From contig CAWJRN010000019.1 in assembly GCA_963845265.1 (NCBI GenBank), positions 1 to 64,000 of the forward strand: a stretch of 64,000 nucleotides of DNA. Reading direction: 5' to 3'. Origin of the DNA: DYRB01 sp963845265. GTDB lineage: Bacteria; Pseudomonadota; Gammaproteobacteria; Chromatiales; Chromatiaceae. The translations under genes were made by a program, and so were the position numbers. The notes beneath the pieces are model-generated. The model was not told the origin of the DNA. It saw only the letters and a program-made list of their open reading frames with translations, and made no database searches. Positions within the stretch are counted from its first letter, which is position 1. Each line of letters starts with the position of its first letter. Shown in pieces: positions 43,059-52,203 of this stretch.

Positions 43059-43547
43059 AGAATTTGTGTAACAAGCGATTAGGCCGCTAACTGTGGCGAT
43101 GTTGCGGGAGGTGCTGGCTGTTTTGGTCCGTCTCTGCGTAGTTGGGTTTCGGTATGAAGCGAAATTTGGCATCGCTGATTTCGCAGTGGAGAGCCTGTTG
43201 AATCATAGGTGTTTTGCTGAGTTTGTTCTGTGTCTCAATACCGCAGGCAGCAGCGCATATTTCCGCTAACCTCAGCTGGTTATTAACTTGTCGAATTCCG
43301 ATTAGCACTTTTTCATTGTGACTTTGGTTCTGCGCTGGGAGCGATTTACCCTTCCTGGCCTGGGTGGCGGGTTATGCGCTGGCCGGAGTGTGGATGTTTA
43401 CTGGTGTTGATCGATTTCAGTTTAGTCTTTAGTAGATAAGGTATTGGCGTCATTGACTGTGGTACTGTGTCTGCGCTACAGATCTGGTCTAAATGGTGTG
43501 TGAAACTTGACCCTTTCCTGGCGGCTACAGGTACAATGGTTTAGATA
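43059..43547. other. AT-richer insert next to rsmE
   Basis: The stretch is visibly less GC-rich than its surroundings. Short minus-strand ORFs (for example 43087-43308, 73 codons) have no recognised domains. No recombinase or transposase was found. Confidence 0.5.
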
Positions 43548-44267
43548 TCAGTGACCATAGAGCCTGAATCGCGGCAATGGCTGCCAGGGGTGCGTCTCGG
43601 TGCGAAGGATACGGGGACCCAGCCTGACCCCCACGAACCCAGCGGCCCGGGCTGCGGCGCGCTCGCCATCGCTCAATCCACCCTCGGGGCCAACCAACAG
43701 GGTCAGGTCCCCTACCGGGGCGGGAAGCTCGGTCAGAGGCTGGTCGCTGCGATGGTCGAGCAGGATGCCCCCGGGCTGCCCCTTGGCCAGCCAATGCTCC
43801 AATCGAGTCGCCTGCCCCAACCCCGCCAAGCGCCGCCGCCCGCTCTGCTCGCAGGCGGCCAGCATGACCCCTGCCCAGTGGGCCTGCCGTCTGGCCAGGC
43901 GGTCGCCGTCCAGGCGCACCACGCTGCGCCCGGTGAACAGCGGCGTGACCCGATCCACCCCTAGCTCCACGGCCTTTTGTAGGGCGAAGTCCATACGCTC
44001 TCCCTTGGAGACGCCCAGCCCTAGGCGGATGCGTAGGACTGGTACCGGCTCCACCTCGCCCACCGACTCGCAGGCGACCATTGTCGCGGTACGGTGCGCG
44101 TCGAGGAGCTGCCCCGCGTAGTCGTGACCATCCCCATTGAAGAGGACGACTGGGGCCCCGGCGGCGAGGCGCAGCACCAGTGTCAGGTGTTGGGATTGAG
44201 CTGCGGGCAGGCTGACCCTGGCGCCGACGGCCAGGGGTAAGTCCGCATAGACGCGGGGGCTGCGCAT
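43548..44267 (-). CDS. rsmE: 16S rRNA m3U1498 methyltransferase, 3' frameshift
   Basis: The protein has the RsmE layout: an N-terminal PUA-like domain (SPRVYADLPLAVGARVSL) and a SPOUT methyltransferase domain with the SAM-binding knot (LTLLVGPEGGLSDGE, GVRLGPRILRTET). It methylates U1498 of 16S rRNA. After RILRTET the usual APLAAIAAIQAL is one frame away because a base is missing near 43592, so the product ends with an abnormal HPWQPLPRFRLYGH. The last knot helix is affected and activity is uncertain. The start overlaps the bioA stop codon (ATGATG). Confidence 0.85.
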   Translation of the reverse strand: MRSPRVYADLPLAVGARVSLPAAQSQHLTLVLRLAAGAPVVLFNGDGHDYAGQLLDAHRTATMVACESVGEVEPVPVLRIRLGLGVSKGERMDFALQKAVELGVDRVTPLFTGRSVVRLDGDRLARRQAHWAGVMLAACEQSGRRRLAGLGQATRLEHWLAKGQPGGILLDHRSDQPLTELPAPVGDLTLLVGPEGGLSDGERAAARAAGFVGVRLGPRILRTETHPWQPLPRFRLYGH

Positions 44268-45619
44268 CATTCGGCCGTGGCGATGTCGATGCCCTCGGTG
44301 GCGATCTGCACCAGCCAGTGGATCTGCTCCGGGGTGATCACATAGGGCGGCATGAAATAGACCACATTGCCCAGGGGCCGGAGCAGGGCCCCGCGCACCA
44401 GGGCATGACGATAGACCGCGAGCCCGCGGCGCTCCTGCCATGGGTAAGGCGTGCGGGCAGCCTTGTCCTTGACCATCTCGACCGCCAGGATCATGCCGGT
44501 CTGGCGCACCTCTGCGACCTGGGGGTGGTCCGCCAATGGGGCGGCGGCCTCGGCCATGGCCCGGGCCAGGGCGCGATTGGCCTCGATGACCTGGTCCTCG
44601 GCAAAGATATCCAGGGTCGCCAGGGCGGCGCGACAGGCCAGGGTATTGCCCGTGTAGCTGTGGGAGTGCAGGAAGGCGGTGAGGTTCTGGTAGTCGTCAT
44701 AGAAGGCCGCGTAGACCTCCTCCCGGGTCAGGACTACCGACAGGGGTAGGTAGCCGCCGGTCAGGCCCTTGGACAGACACAGGAAATCCGGTGCTATCGC
44801 GGCCTGTTCGCAGGCGAAGAGGGTCCCGGTGCGCCCAAAGCCGACGGCGATCTCATCGGCGATCAGATGCACCCCGTGGCGGTCGCAGGCCCCGCGCAGG
44901 AGCTCAAGGTAGACCGGGTGGTACATGCGCATACCCCCGGCACACTGGACAAGGGGCTCCACGACCACGGCGGCGATCTCCCCGGCGCGCTGGGCCAGAA
45001 GCCGCTCCATGTCCGCGAAGCGGCGGCGCGAGTACCCCTCCCAGTCCTCCCCCGGCTCCCGGTGAAAACAATCCGGCGAGGGGGCGGTGATGACGTCCAT
45101 CAGCAGAGGCCCATAGGTCTCCTTGAATAGGGCCACGTCGCCCACCGCCAGGGCCCCGAGGGTCTCGCCGTGATAGCCGTTGGCGAGGCTCACGAAGCGG
45201 GTCTTTTTCCCCTGGCCCTGGTTACGCCAATAGTGAAAGCTCATCTTGAGCGCCACCTCGATGGCCGATGAGCCGTTGTCCGCGTAGAAGGCGCGGGTCA
45301 GGCCCGGCGGGGCCAGGCCGGTGAGGCGCTCAGCCAGCGCGACGGCGGGCTCGTGGGTAAAGCCCGCAAGGATCACATGCTCCAACCGGTCGAGCTGATC
45401 GCGCAGCGCCGCGTTGATGCGCGGGTTGGCGTGGCCGAAGAGGTTGACCCACCAGGAGGAGACCGCGTCCAGGTAGCGGTTGCCGTCAAAATCCTCCAGC
45501 CAGACCCCCTCGCCGCGACGGATGGGGACCATGGGCAAGGACTCGTGGTCCTTCATCTGGGTGCAGGGGTGCCAGACGACGCTGAGGTCGCGGGCGCTGA
45601 GGTCGGCGTTGGTGGTCAT
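44267..45619 (-). CDS. bioA: Adenosylmethionine-8-amino-7-oxononanoate aminotransferase
   Basis: The 450-residue PLP enzyme makes DAPA in biotin synthesis. It has WHPCTQMKDHE at the N-terminus, YLDAVSSWWVNLFGHANPRI, FYADNGSSAIEVALKM, the PLP aspartate in LIADEIAVGFGRTG, and the Schiff-base lysine in LCLSKGLTGGYLPLS. The start at 45619 (MTTNADLSARDL) gives normal family length. It overlaps rsmE downstream. No other bio genes are in the window. Confidence 0.96.
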   Translation of the reverse strand: MTTNADLSARDLSVVWHPCTQMKDHESLPMVPIRRGEGVWLEDFDGNRYLDAVSSWWVNLFGHANPRINAALRDQLDRLEHVILAGFTHEPAVALAERLTGLAPPGLTRAFYADNGSSAIEVALKMSFHYWRNQGQGKKTRFVSLANGYHGETLGALAVGDVALFKETYGPLLMDVITAPSPDCFHREPGEDWEGYSRRRFADMERLLAQRAGEIAAVVVEPLVQCAGGMRMYHPVYLELLRGACDRHGVHLIADEIAVGFGRTGTLFACEQAAIAPDFLCLSKGLTGGYLPLSVVLTREEVYAAFYDDYQNLTAFLHSHSYTGNTLACRAALATLDIFAEDQVIEANRALARAMAEAAAPLADHPQVAEVRQTGMILAVEMVKDKAARTPYPWQERRGLAVYRHALVRGALLRPLGNVVYFMPPYVITPEQIHWLVQIATEGIDIATAE

Positions 45620-45850
45620 TGGGGGATTGGATGCCTCCGGGGGGACGGTCTGTAGCGCAGTTGGGAATGGGACAGGATGAACAGGGTTCCTCAAGATTAA
45701 CAGGATCGTCATCGATCGACGGCCCACCGGCCCTGCGGCTCGGCCAACCGTGGCCCAGGTGCCTGCAATTCTTGATGCCTGGAAGTGAACGCGAGGCTGC
45801 ACGGTCCAGTCTGGGGCTCGTCGTCCCGGGGGCCATGCGGATGCCGGACG

Positions 45851-46237
45851 CTAGGGTCTCGGCGCAAGACCCCGCCAGGACCCCAGCGCCAACAGGCCCC
45901 AGCCGCAGATGAGCAAGAACCCGCCGAATGGGGTGATGGCCCCCAGCGCCCTCACTCCGGACAAGACCAGGAGAAACAGGCTCCCGCTGAACACCAGGCT
46001 GCCAAGGGCGAAGCACGAGGCCGCGGCCGGGATCAGGCGGGACCCCGGGACATGCAGGGTGAGCAGGCCGCAAGCGAGCAGAGCCAAGGCGTGAAACGCC
46101 AGATAGTCCGCCCCTGTGCCCCAGGTGACCAACAATTCGTCAGCGACCCGACCGCGCAGGCCATGGGCCCCGAAGGCCCCAAGGCTGACGGTGAGTAGCC
46201 CATAGACCGCCCCCAGGGTGAGCCAAACCCGCGCCAT
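45851..46237 (-). CDS. DUF423 membrane protein
   Basis: The 128-residue protein has four hydrophobic segments and the family signature SLGAFGAHGLRGRV and FHALALLACGLL, followed by FSGSLFLLVLSGVRALGAITPFGG. This matches DUF423 (YgdD-like) inner membrane proteins of unknown function. It lies 2 bases after the end of the thioredoxin-fold/HEAT gene on the same strand and is probably co-transcribed with it. Confidence 0.9.
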   Translation of the reverse strand: MARVWLTLGAVYGLLTVSLGAFGAHGLRGRVADELLVTWGTGADYLAFHALALLACGLLTLHVPGSRLIPAAASCFALGSLVFSGSLFLLVLSGVRALGAITPFGGFLLICGWGLLALGSWRGLAPRP

Positions 46238-46239
46238 GG

Positions 46240-47001
46240 TCAGGTCTCCTCGTCGTCGGGGTCGAGGTCGGAGCCGGCGGCGCCCAGCAGCGCCAGCGTG
46301 TCGGCGGCAATCTCTCGCACATCGGGTTGCTCGTCCTCAAGCAGACGCCGTACCGTCGGGATGGCGCCGAGGTCGCCCGCAAGGCCCAGGAAGTGGCAGG
46401 CATCCGCCCGGGTCTGGGGTAGGTCCGAAAGGGTGAGTTGCTCCAGCACCGGTACCGCCTGGACCAGGAGAGGACCATCGGCAAGACCCTCCAACAAGGC
46501 CGCGATGCCGATACGCAGGGCCATGGGGGTGTCGGCCTCACCGAGCAGACTGAGGAGGTCCGGGAGGGTACCGGGGCGCTCGACGATCAGGCGCTCGGCC
46601 TCGTCCAGACGTCGGTTTTCAAGCAGATGGGCATAGTAAGCGCCCCACCCCTCGCCGGTGGCGGCCCACTCGGCCCAGTCTGCCAGGTCACCGGCGCCGA
46701 CGGCACCGACCAGCTCGAAGGGCCCGATGCGTACCCAGGGCACCGAGCGCACCCGATCCCCCGGCGCGGGCTCCGCCACACTCAGATTCACCACCTCCAG
46801 CCGCGCCAAGCGCCCGTCCTTGACAAGGCGAGCCAGGCCATCCAGCACCGCCGGGCAATGGGGGCAGCCGGAGCCGATGTAGACCAAGGCACCAATCGCC
46901 ACCACCCGCCGACCCGCCGGGGAGGAGGTCGGGGCCGCACCTGGGGCCGCCACTCTAGGTGCCGGTCCGGCAGCGGGGTCGATCACTGGGAGTGAATCCA
47001 T
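46240..47001 (-). CDS. Thioredoxin-fold protein with HEAT repeats
   Basis: The 253-residue protein has a proline- and alanine-rich start, then a thioredoxin-like domain with CPHC at residues 46-49 (VYIGSGCPHCP) and the cis-proline context RSVPWVRIG. A C-terminal alpha-helical half with HEAT-like repeats (LRIGIAALLEGLADG, RADACHFLGLAGDLGAIP, REIAADTLALLG) follows. No signal peptide was seen. It lies 516 bases from aprB, divergent, so a shared control region is possible. A redox or assembly role beside APS reductase is a guess. Confidence 0.75.
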   Translation of the reverse strand: MDSLPVIDPAAGPAPRVAAPGAAPTSSPAGRRVVAIGALVYIGSGCPHCPAVLDGLARLVKDGRLARLEVVNLSVAEPAPGDRVRSVPWVRIGPFELVGAVGAGDLADWAEWAATGEGWGAYYAHLLENRRLDEAERLIVERPGTLPDLLSLLGEADTPMALRIGIAALLEGLADGPLLVQAVPVLEQLTLSDLPQTRADACHFLGLAGDLGAIPTVRRLLEDEQPDVREIAADTLALLGAAGSDLDPDDEET

Positions 47002-47517
47002 GGTCCTGAGTCCGAAGGGTGGGGCGGGTGGGAGGGACAATCGCGGAATGGCCGCAGGTCGGTCGCACAGATCCATCGACCCGCTACCTTACCCGTCCCC
47101 GGGACCTGTGCAAAGACCCCCGTCCGTCGGTTGGAGGGGGGCCCGCTTGTGGCCAAAACTCAACAAATCAAGGCATCAGAATTATCTAATAAGACCATTT
47201 TATGATGGCCCGGCGAAATACTGCTTTGACAGAGGGTTGGCCGCATCACTATCTTGCACGCCTCGCGGGGCAGGTGTGTTCCTGTCGCGCAGCGTCCGAG
47301 CCATGCCGACCCCTTCGGGGCCCGGGCCACTGAGCGGCCGGTCGGCCGCGTTGTCAAGGAGGATCGCGTCAGCGAGTTTCGGCCGCCCCGCCACTCGGAA
47401 GCCCGTCTGGGACCGCACCGTTCGGGAGCCCCCTAAGGGCAACAAGGAAGGGCAGCGCCGCGACCCATCACCACGTCGGCATTCACACCCAGTGAAACGT
47501 TAGGAGATCGAAGCACC
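47002..47517. other. Divergent control region upstream of aprB
   Basis: No gene seen in 516 bases between the thioredoxin-fold gene and aprB. The AT-rich part at 47157-47200 is the likeliest promoter site. GTTAGGAGATCGAAGC just before the aprB ATG gives a good ribosome site. Confidence 0.45.
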
Positions 47518-47985
47518 ATGCCAACTTTTGTGCGTACTGATAAGTGCGATGGCTGCAAGGGCCAGGACAAGACCGCTTGCATGTACATTTGCCCCCATGA
47601 CCTAATGAAGCTGGATCAGGACGGGTCCGAGACCGGCCACGCCATGAAGGCCTTCAACCAGGAGCCCGAGCAGTGCTGGGAGTGCTACTCCTGCGTCAAG
47701 ATCTGCCCGCAGCAGGCCATCGAGTGCCGTCACTACGCCGACGTCGTTCCCATGGGCGCCTCCGTGCAGCCCCTGCGCGGCACCGACTCCATCATGTGGA
47801 CCATCAAGTTCCGTAATGGCCTCATGAAGCGCTTCAAGTTCCCGATCCGCACCACCCCTGAAGGCTCCATCGAACCTTACGCCGGCAAGCCTGCCGCCGT
47901 CCTCGGCCAGATCGGCGACGCTGGCTTCTTCACCCTGGGCGGCGTCCAGAAGCCCGGCGATCCCAGCGAGCTGATCCGCAAGTAA
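47518..47985 (+). CDS. aprB: Adenylylsulfate reductase beta subunit
   Basis: The 155-residue ferredoxin-like subunit carries two [4Fe-4S] clusters, with cysteines in KCDGCKGQDKTACMYICPHD and QCWECYSCVKICPQQAIEC. The C-terminal tail wraps around the alpha subunit in known structures. In sulfur oxidisers the AprBA complex runs in reverse, oxidising sulfite plus AMP to APS in the cytoplasm. Order aprB-aprA with a 50-base gap is standard. A good ribosome site precedes the start. Confidence 0.97.
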   Translation: MPTFVRTDKCDGCKGQDKTACMYICPHDLMKLDQDGSETGHAMKAFNQEPEQCWECYSCVKICPQQAIECRHYADVVPMGASVQPLRGTDSIMWTIKFRNGLMKRFKFPIRTTPEGSIEPYAGKPAAVLGQIGDAGFFTLGGVQKPGDPSELIRK

Positions 47986-48034
47986 ACGGACCCTCTCGTC
48001 GGGCAAGATTCTAAGAGATTCAGAGGTTACAGAA

Positions 48035-50017
48035 ATGGCAGGTACATTCGACAATCCAGAAGTCGTCCAAGAAGAGGTCGACATCCTTATCATCGGTGGT
48101 GGCATGGGCGCTTGTGGCGCCGCCTACGAGATCGGCCCCTGGCTCGACCAGGCCAAGACTCAGGGCGTCGACCTGAAGGTCAAGCTGGTCGACAAGGCCG
48201 CCATGGACCGCTCCGGCGCCGTGGCCCAGGGCCTGTCCGCGATCAACACCTACATCGGCTCCCAGCAGGACCCGGCGGACTACGCCCGCATGGTCTCCAA
48301 CGACCTGATGGGTATCACCCGCGACGACCTGGCCTACGACCTGGGCCGCAACGTCGACGACTCCGTGCATCTGTTCGAGGAGTGGGGTCTGCCGATCTGG
48401 AAGCAGCCTGGCGACGAGGGCAAGCCCCTGGTCGACGGCGGCATGCCCGTGCGTTCCGGCAAGTGGCAGATCATGATCAACGGCGAGTCCTACAAGTGGA
48501 TCGTTGCCGAGGCCGCCAAGAAGGCCCTGGGCACCGACCGCATCCAGGAGCGCGTCTTCATCGTCAAGCTGGTCAACGACAAGAACGACAGCAACCGCAT
48601 CGCCGGTGCCGTCGGTTTCTCGACCCGCGACAACAAGGTGTTCGTCTACAAGTTCAAGGCCTGCCTGCTGGTCGCCGGTGGCTGCGTGAACATCTTCCGT
48701 CCCCGCTCCGTCGGCGAGGGCACGGGCCGCGCCTGGTACCCGGTGTGGAACGCCGGCTCGACCTACGCCATGGCCGCCGAGGCCGGCGCCGAGCTGACCA
48801 TGATGGAAAACCGCTTCGTGCCGGCCCGCTTCAAGGACGGTTACGGCCCGGTCGGTGCTTGGTTCCTGCTCTTCAAGGCCCAGGCGACCAACGCCTTCGG
48901 CGAAGTCTACATGACCAAGAACAAGCACCTGCTTGACGACTTCCCGCCCTACGGTCAGGCCAAGGTGCCGGCGTCCTGCCTGCGTAACCACCTGATGATG
49001 CGCGAGATGCGCGAAGGCCGTGGTCCGATCTACATGGACACCGTCACCGCGCTGGGCAAGCTTGCCGAGACCATGACCCCCAAGGAGATCAAGCACCTTG
49101 AGGCCGAGGCTTGGGAAGACTTCCTCGACATGTGCATCGGCCAGGCCGGCGTCTGGGCGGGTGAGAACATCGAGCCGGAGAAGACGAACTCCGAGTTGAT
49201 GCCCACCGAGCCCTACCTGCTGGGTTCGCACTCCGGCTGCTGCGGCATCTGGGTCTCGGGTCCGACCGATGTCGGCGCACCGACCAGTGAGGACCACCCT
49301 GACGCGGACAAGATCCCGAGCCACCTGCCCTCCGGCTGGAACTGGGGCTACCGCTCCATGACCACCGTACAGGGTCTGTTCACCGCCGCTGACGGCGTTG
49401 GCGCCTCCGGCCACAAGTTCTCCTCCGGCTCGCACGCCGAGGGTCGCATGTGCGCCAAGGCCATGGTCAAGTTCTGCATGGACAACAAGGACTGGACCCC
49501 CGAGCTCGAGGATAACGTCGACGATCTGGTCGCCGAGATCTACCAGCCGGTGCGTAACTACCTGGAGCACAAGGACTACACCACCGCCATCGACGTGAAC
49601 CCGCACTACATCACGCCGAAGATGTTGCAGTTCCGCCTGCAGAAGATCATGGACGAGTACGTGGCCGGCGTCGCCACCATGTACCAAACCAACGCCAAGA
49701 TGATGGAAGTGGCCGAGCACAAGCTCGGAATGCTCAAGGAAGACGCTGTCAAGATGCGCGCCAAGGACCTGCACGAGCTGCTGCGGGCCTGGGAGAACTA
49801 TCACCGCATCCTCACGGCCGAAGCCCACATGAAGCACATCCAGTTCCGCGAGGAGAGCCGTTACCCCGGTTTCTACTATCGGATGGACTACAACTTCGTG
49901 GACGAGACCAACTGGAAGTGCTTCGGCAACTCCATCTATGACAAGAAGTCCAAGACGTGGACGAACTTCAAGCGCGCCCATGTCGATTTGGTCGACAAGT
50001 CCAAGCTCTTTAAGTAA
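48035..50017 (+). CDS. aprA: Adenylylsulfate reductase alpha subunit
   Basis: The 660-residue flavoprotein holds FAD and the substrate site. It has ILIIGGGMGACGAAYEI at the N-terminus, MDRSGAVAQGLSAINTYIG, FVPARFKDGYGPVGAW and GSHSGCCGIWVSGP, all typical of AprA of sulfur-oxidising bacteria. With AprB it catalyses sulfite + AMP to APS. No aprM or qmo gene for membrane electron transfer, and no sat, lies beside it. A strong terminator follows. Confidence 0.97.
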   Translation: MAGTFDNPEVVQEEVDILIIGGGMGACGAAYEIGPWLDQAKTQGVDLKVKLVDKAAMDRSGAVAQGLSAINTYIGSQQDPADYARMVSNDLMGITRDDLAYDLGRNVDDSVHLFEEWGLPIWKQPGDEGKPLVDGGMPVRSGKWQIMINGESYKWIVAEAAKKALGTDRIQERVFIVKLVNDKNDSNRIAGAVGFSTRDNKVFVYKFKACLLVAGGCVNIFRPRSVGEGTGRAWYPVWNAGSTYAMAAEAGAELTMMENRFVPARFKDGYGPVGAWFLLFKAQATNAFGEVYMTKNKHLLDDFPPYGQAKVPASCLRNHLMMREMREGRGPIYMDTVTALGKLAETMTPKEIKHLEAEAWEDFLDMCIGQAGVWAGENIEPEKTNSELMPTEPYLLGSHSGCCGIWVSGPTDVGAPTSEDHPDADKIPSHLPSGWNWGYRSMTTVQGLFTAADGVGASGHKFSSGSHAEGRMCAKAMVKFCMDNKDWTPELEDNVDDLVAEIYQPVRNYLEHKDYTTAIDVNPHYITPKMLQFRLQKIMDEYVAGVATMYQTNAKMMEVAEHKLGMLKEDAVKMRAKDLHELLRAWENYHRILTAEAHMKHIQFREESRYPGFYYRMDYNFVDETNWKCFGNSIYDKKSKTWTNFKRAHVDLVDKSKLFK

Positions 50018-50041
50018 GCGCAAGCTCGCTTGAGACCTTGA

Positions 50042-50078
50042 GGGCCGGGCGCCGCGAGGCGCCCGGCCCTTTCTGTTT
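50042..50078 (+). terminator. Rho-independent terminator of aprBA
   Basis: GGGCCGGGCGCC and GGCGCCCGGCCC form a perfect 12-base stem around GCGA, followed by TTTCTGTTT. Confidence 0.9.
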
Positions 50079-50192
50079 GAACCGGCGGTCGGAGCGCCGC
50101 CCCCGGCGTGACGGGGCGAAGCGAGCCCGTCGGTCTCCCCCAGGGCCCAAGGGATCGCGTCAGCCAGCCGCGGGGCGAAGCCCCGCGGACGC

Positions 50193-50333
50193 AACTGCTC
50201 AATAAGCCAATCCAGTCCGGCTGCTGTAGGGTGGGTCAAGCGAAGCGGACCCACCAAGATCGCCGGCATCGGCGGATGCGTCGCTGTGTGCCTCGGTCCA
50301 TCCGACAAGTCAACCCCGGGTTATTGAGCAGTT
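50193..50333. repeat. 13-base inverted repeats around a REP-like palindrome
   Basis: AACTGCTCAATAA (50193-50205) and TTATTGAGCAGTT (50321-50333) are exact inverses. Between them lies GGTGGGTC...GACCCACC (about 50229-50252), a palindrome type that is widespread in proteobacterial intergenic DNA. The whole looks like a small non-coding mobile repeat. The rest of the gap to 50466 holds no gene. Confidence 0.55.
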
Positions 50334-50466
50334 ACCCGGGTACCAGTCAAGCGCTTGAAATATAGCAACTACCCCTGACCTAACCGAGTTACCCAAGTAC
50401 CCGGCTCGCGCCCAGCCACGGGACCGAACCCAAACCGCGGGGCGACTGCCCCTCAGGAAGCCAGAG

Positions 50467-51384
50467 ATGCCCGACCAGAAGCCCGAAATCCCCTTCCACA
50501 GCCCGGTCATGCCCGCCGCCCTAGATGAGTCCACCCAGATCCAGTTCCGCTGCTACAAGGGCATCTCCTGTTTTAACGCCTGCTGCAAACGGGCTGACGC
50601 CACCCTGGCCCCCTACGACATCATCCGGCTCAAAGACCGACTGGGCATGACCTCCACCGACTTCTTGGCCAAGTACACGGTCCCCTTCGAGATGGACGGC
50701 GACGGCCTACCGGGCATCAAGCTCAAGACCACCGACGAGGGAGCCTGCCTGCTGTTGGACGGCGACGAGGGCTGCAGCGTCTACACCGACCGCCCCACTG
50801 TCTGCCGCTACTATCCGGTGGCCCTGCTGCAAATCCGCGAGAAGGACGGCGTCGGCAGTCAACAGAACTACTCCATGGTCAACGAGGACCACTGCAAGGG
50901 TCACCTGGAGGATCGCAAGCTCAGTATCGGTGACTACCGGGCCGAGCAGGGTGTAGCAGAGTACGACGACCTCAACGCCGAGTGGTACCAACTCATTCTT
51001 AAGAAGAAGTCCGCTGGACCGGCGGTCGGCAAGCCGCCCATGGCCAGCCTGCGGCTATTCTTCCTCGCCTCCTACGACATCGACACCTTCCGCCGCTTCG
51101 TGCTGAGCGAGAACTTCCGCAAGACCTATGTCCTGCCCGACGAGTTCTACGCCGAGGTCGAGGCCAGCGACCTGGACCTGCTGCGCTTCGCCTACCGCTT
51201 CCTGCGCCAGGTCCTGTTCGGCGAGCGCAGCGTCGAGGAGGTCGCAAACGCCTGGGAGAAGCGCATGGAAGAGCGCAAGGACATGTGGGCCGCCCAGGTC
51301 GAGTCCGAGGTCCAGCGCCGCACCCAGGCGGAAGACACCAAGTACTCACACTGCGATGACGAGGAGTCCTGCGGGGACAAGTAG
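50467..51384 (+). CDS. YkgJ-type cysteine cluster protein
   Basis: The 305-residue protein has CYKGISCFNACCKRADATL, CLLLDGDEGCSVYTDRPTVCRYYPV and a later CKGHLEDR, the cysteine arrangement of YkgJ/UPF0153 proteins that may bind zinc or iron-sulfur. The C-terminal half is helical and ends in a charged tail with CDDEESCGDK. It lies 450 bases after aprA, behind its terminator, and probably has its own promoter. Its role is unknown. Confidence 0.88.
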   Translation: MPDQKPEIPFHSPVMPAALDESTQIQFRCYKGISCFNACCKRADATLAPYDIIRLKDRLGMTSTDFLAKYTVPFEMDGDGLPGIKLKTTDEGACLLLDGDEGCSVYTDRPTVCRYYPVALLQIREKDGVGSQQNYSMVNEDHCKGHLEDRKLSIGDYRAEQGVAEYDDLNAEWYQLILKKKSAGPAVGKPPMASLRLFFLASYDIDTFRRFVLSENFRKTYVLPDEFYAEVEASDLDLLRFAYRFLRQVLFGERSVEEVANAWEKRMEERKDMWAAQVESEVQRRTQAEDTKYSHCDDEESCGDK

Positions 51385-51787
51385 CCCAGACCGATCAGGC
51401 CGTGCCGACGGCCTGAGGCCCATGCAAGCCGGGCTACAGCGGCGATGACGGCTACCGCCATCCGAACCCGTACGGTCGAGAGGGTCCCACCGCTCCGTAT
51501 CGGCCAAGGGGCTTCGCCCGGATCCAGTTCGGGACATCGACCCGACCCGGAACTGGTCCTGATCGAGGCAGTGCTCGCCCACGTCATCGAGGTCGATCGG
51601 ATCGAACTGTGACCATCCGTCCAACCCTGGTTGTGGCCATCTCAGCGGGGGAAGCCACATCACGAACCGGTTGCCATCTGCAGCGAACCGATTCCATGGG
51701 AACCGTTTTTTCCGCGCAATTGCACTTCCGTGTCGGGCAGGCACGGGATCGAGGCACCCGATTTTCGTGCACAATCGCGGCAAAGCT
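51385..51787. other. Intergenic region upstream of rpsU
   Basis: No recognised gene in about 400 bases. Short ORFs on both strands have no family features. Confidence 0.4.
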
Positions 51788-51816
51788 TTGCACTCCCTCG
51801 CCTTCTGGGGTAAAGT
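51788..51816 (+). promoter_or_regulatory. Candidate sigma-70 promoter of the rpsU operon
   Basis: TTGCAC, a 17-base spacer and TAAAGT fit the -35 and -10 boxes, about 80 bases upstream of the rpsU start. Confidence 0.4.
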
Positions 51817-51899
51817 GCGCGATCTTTTTACGAGGCTTTCGGCCCCGTCTACGTCAACCTTGGCCCAAGCGCCCACGATCAGAGGAAGTGCCTTCAGTC

Positions 51900-52115
51900 A
51901 TGCCCAGCGTCCGGATCAAAGAGAACGAGCCCTTCGAGGTCGCGATGCGTCGCTTCAAGCGCTCCTGCGAAAAGGCGGGGGTCCTCGCTGAGGTTCGTCG
52001 TCGGGAGTTCTACGAGAAGCCGACTGCCGAGCGCAAACGCAAGAAGGCCGCCGCGGTCAAGCGCCACCACAAGAAGCTGTCCCGCGAGAGTCGCCGTTGG
52101 GAGCGCCCCTTCTAG
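51900..52115 (+). CDS. rpsU: 30S ribosomal protein S21
   Basis: The 71-residue protein MPSVRIKENEPFEVAMRRFK with basic C-terminus is S21, which helps 30S subunits engage mRNA. The ATG at 51900 gives the standard length. First gene of the macromolecular synthesis operon. Confidence 0.97.
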   Translation: MPSVRIKENEPFEVAMRRFKRSCEKAGVLAEVRRREFYEKPTAERKRKKAAAVKRHHKKLSRESRRWERPF

Positions 52116-52203
52116 TCGATCACCGACCTGACCTGCCAAGGGCCTTGGCGCCCGCCCCCTGGGGCCCATCACCGGGCCCCTAGCACCCGACGAGATCCCG
52201 GCG

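Noticed and set aside
48020..50308. Open frame of 762 codons on the minus strand across aprA
   Set aside because: It is the antisense shadow of aprA, produced by strong GC bias at the third codon position, and has no family features.
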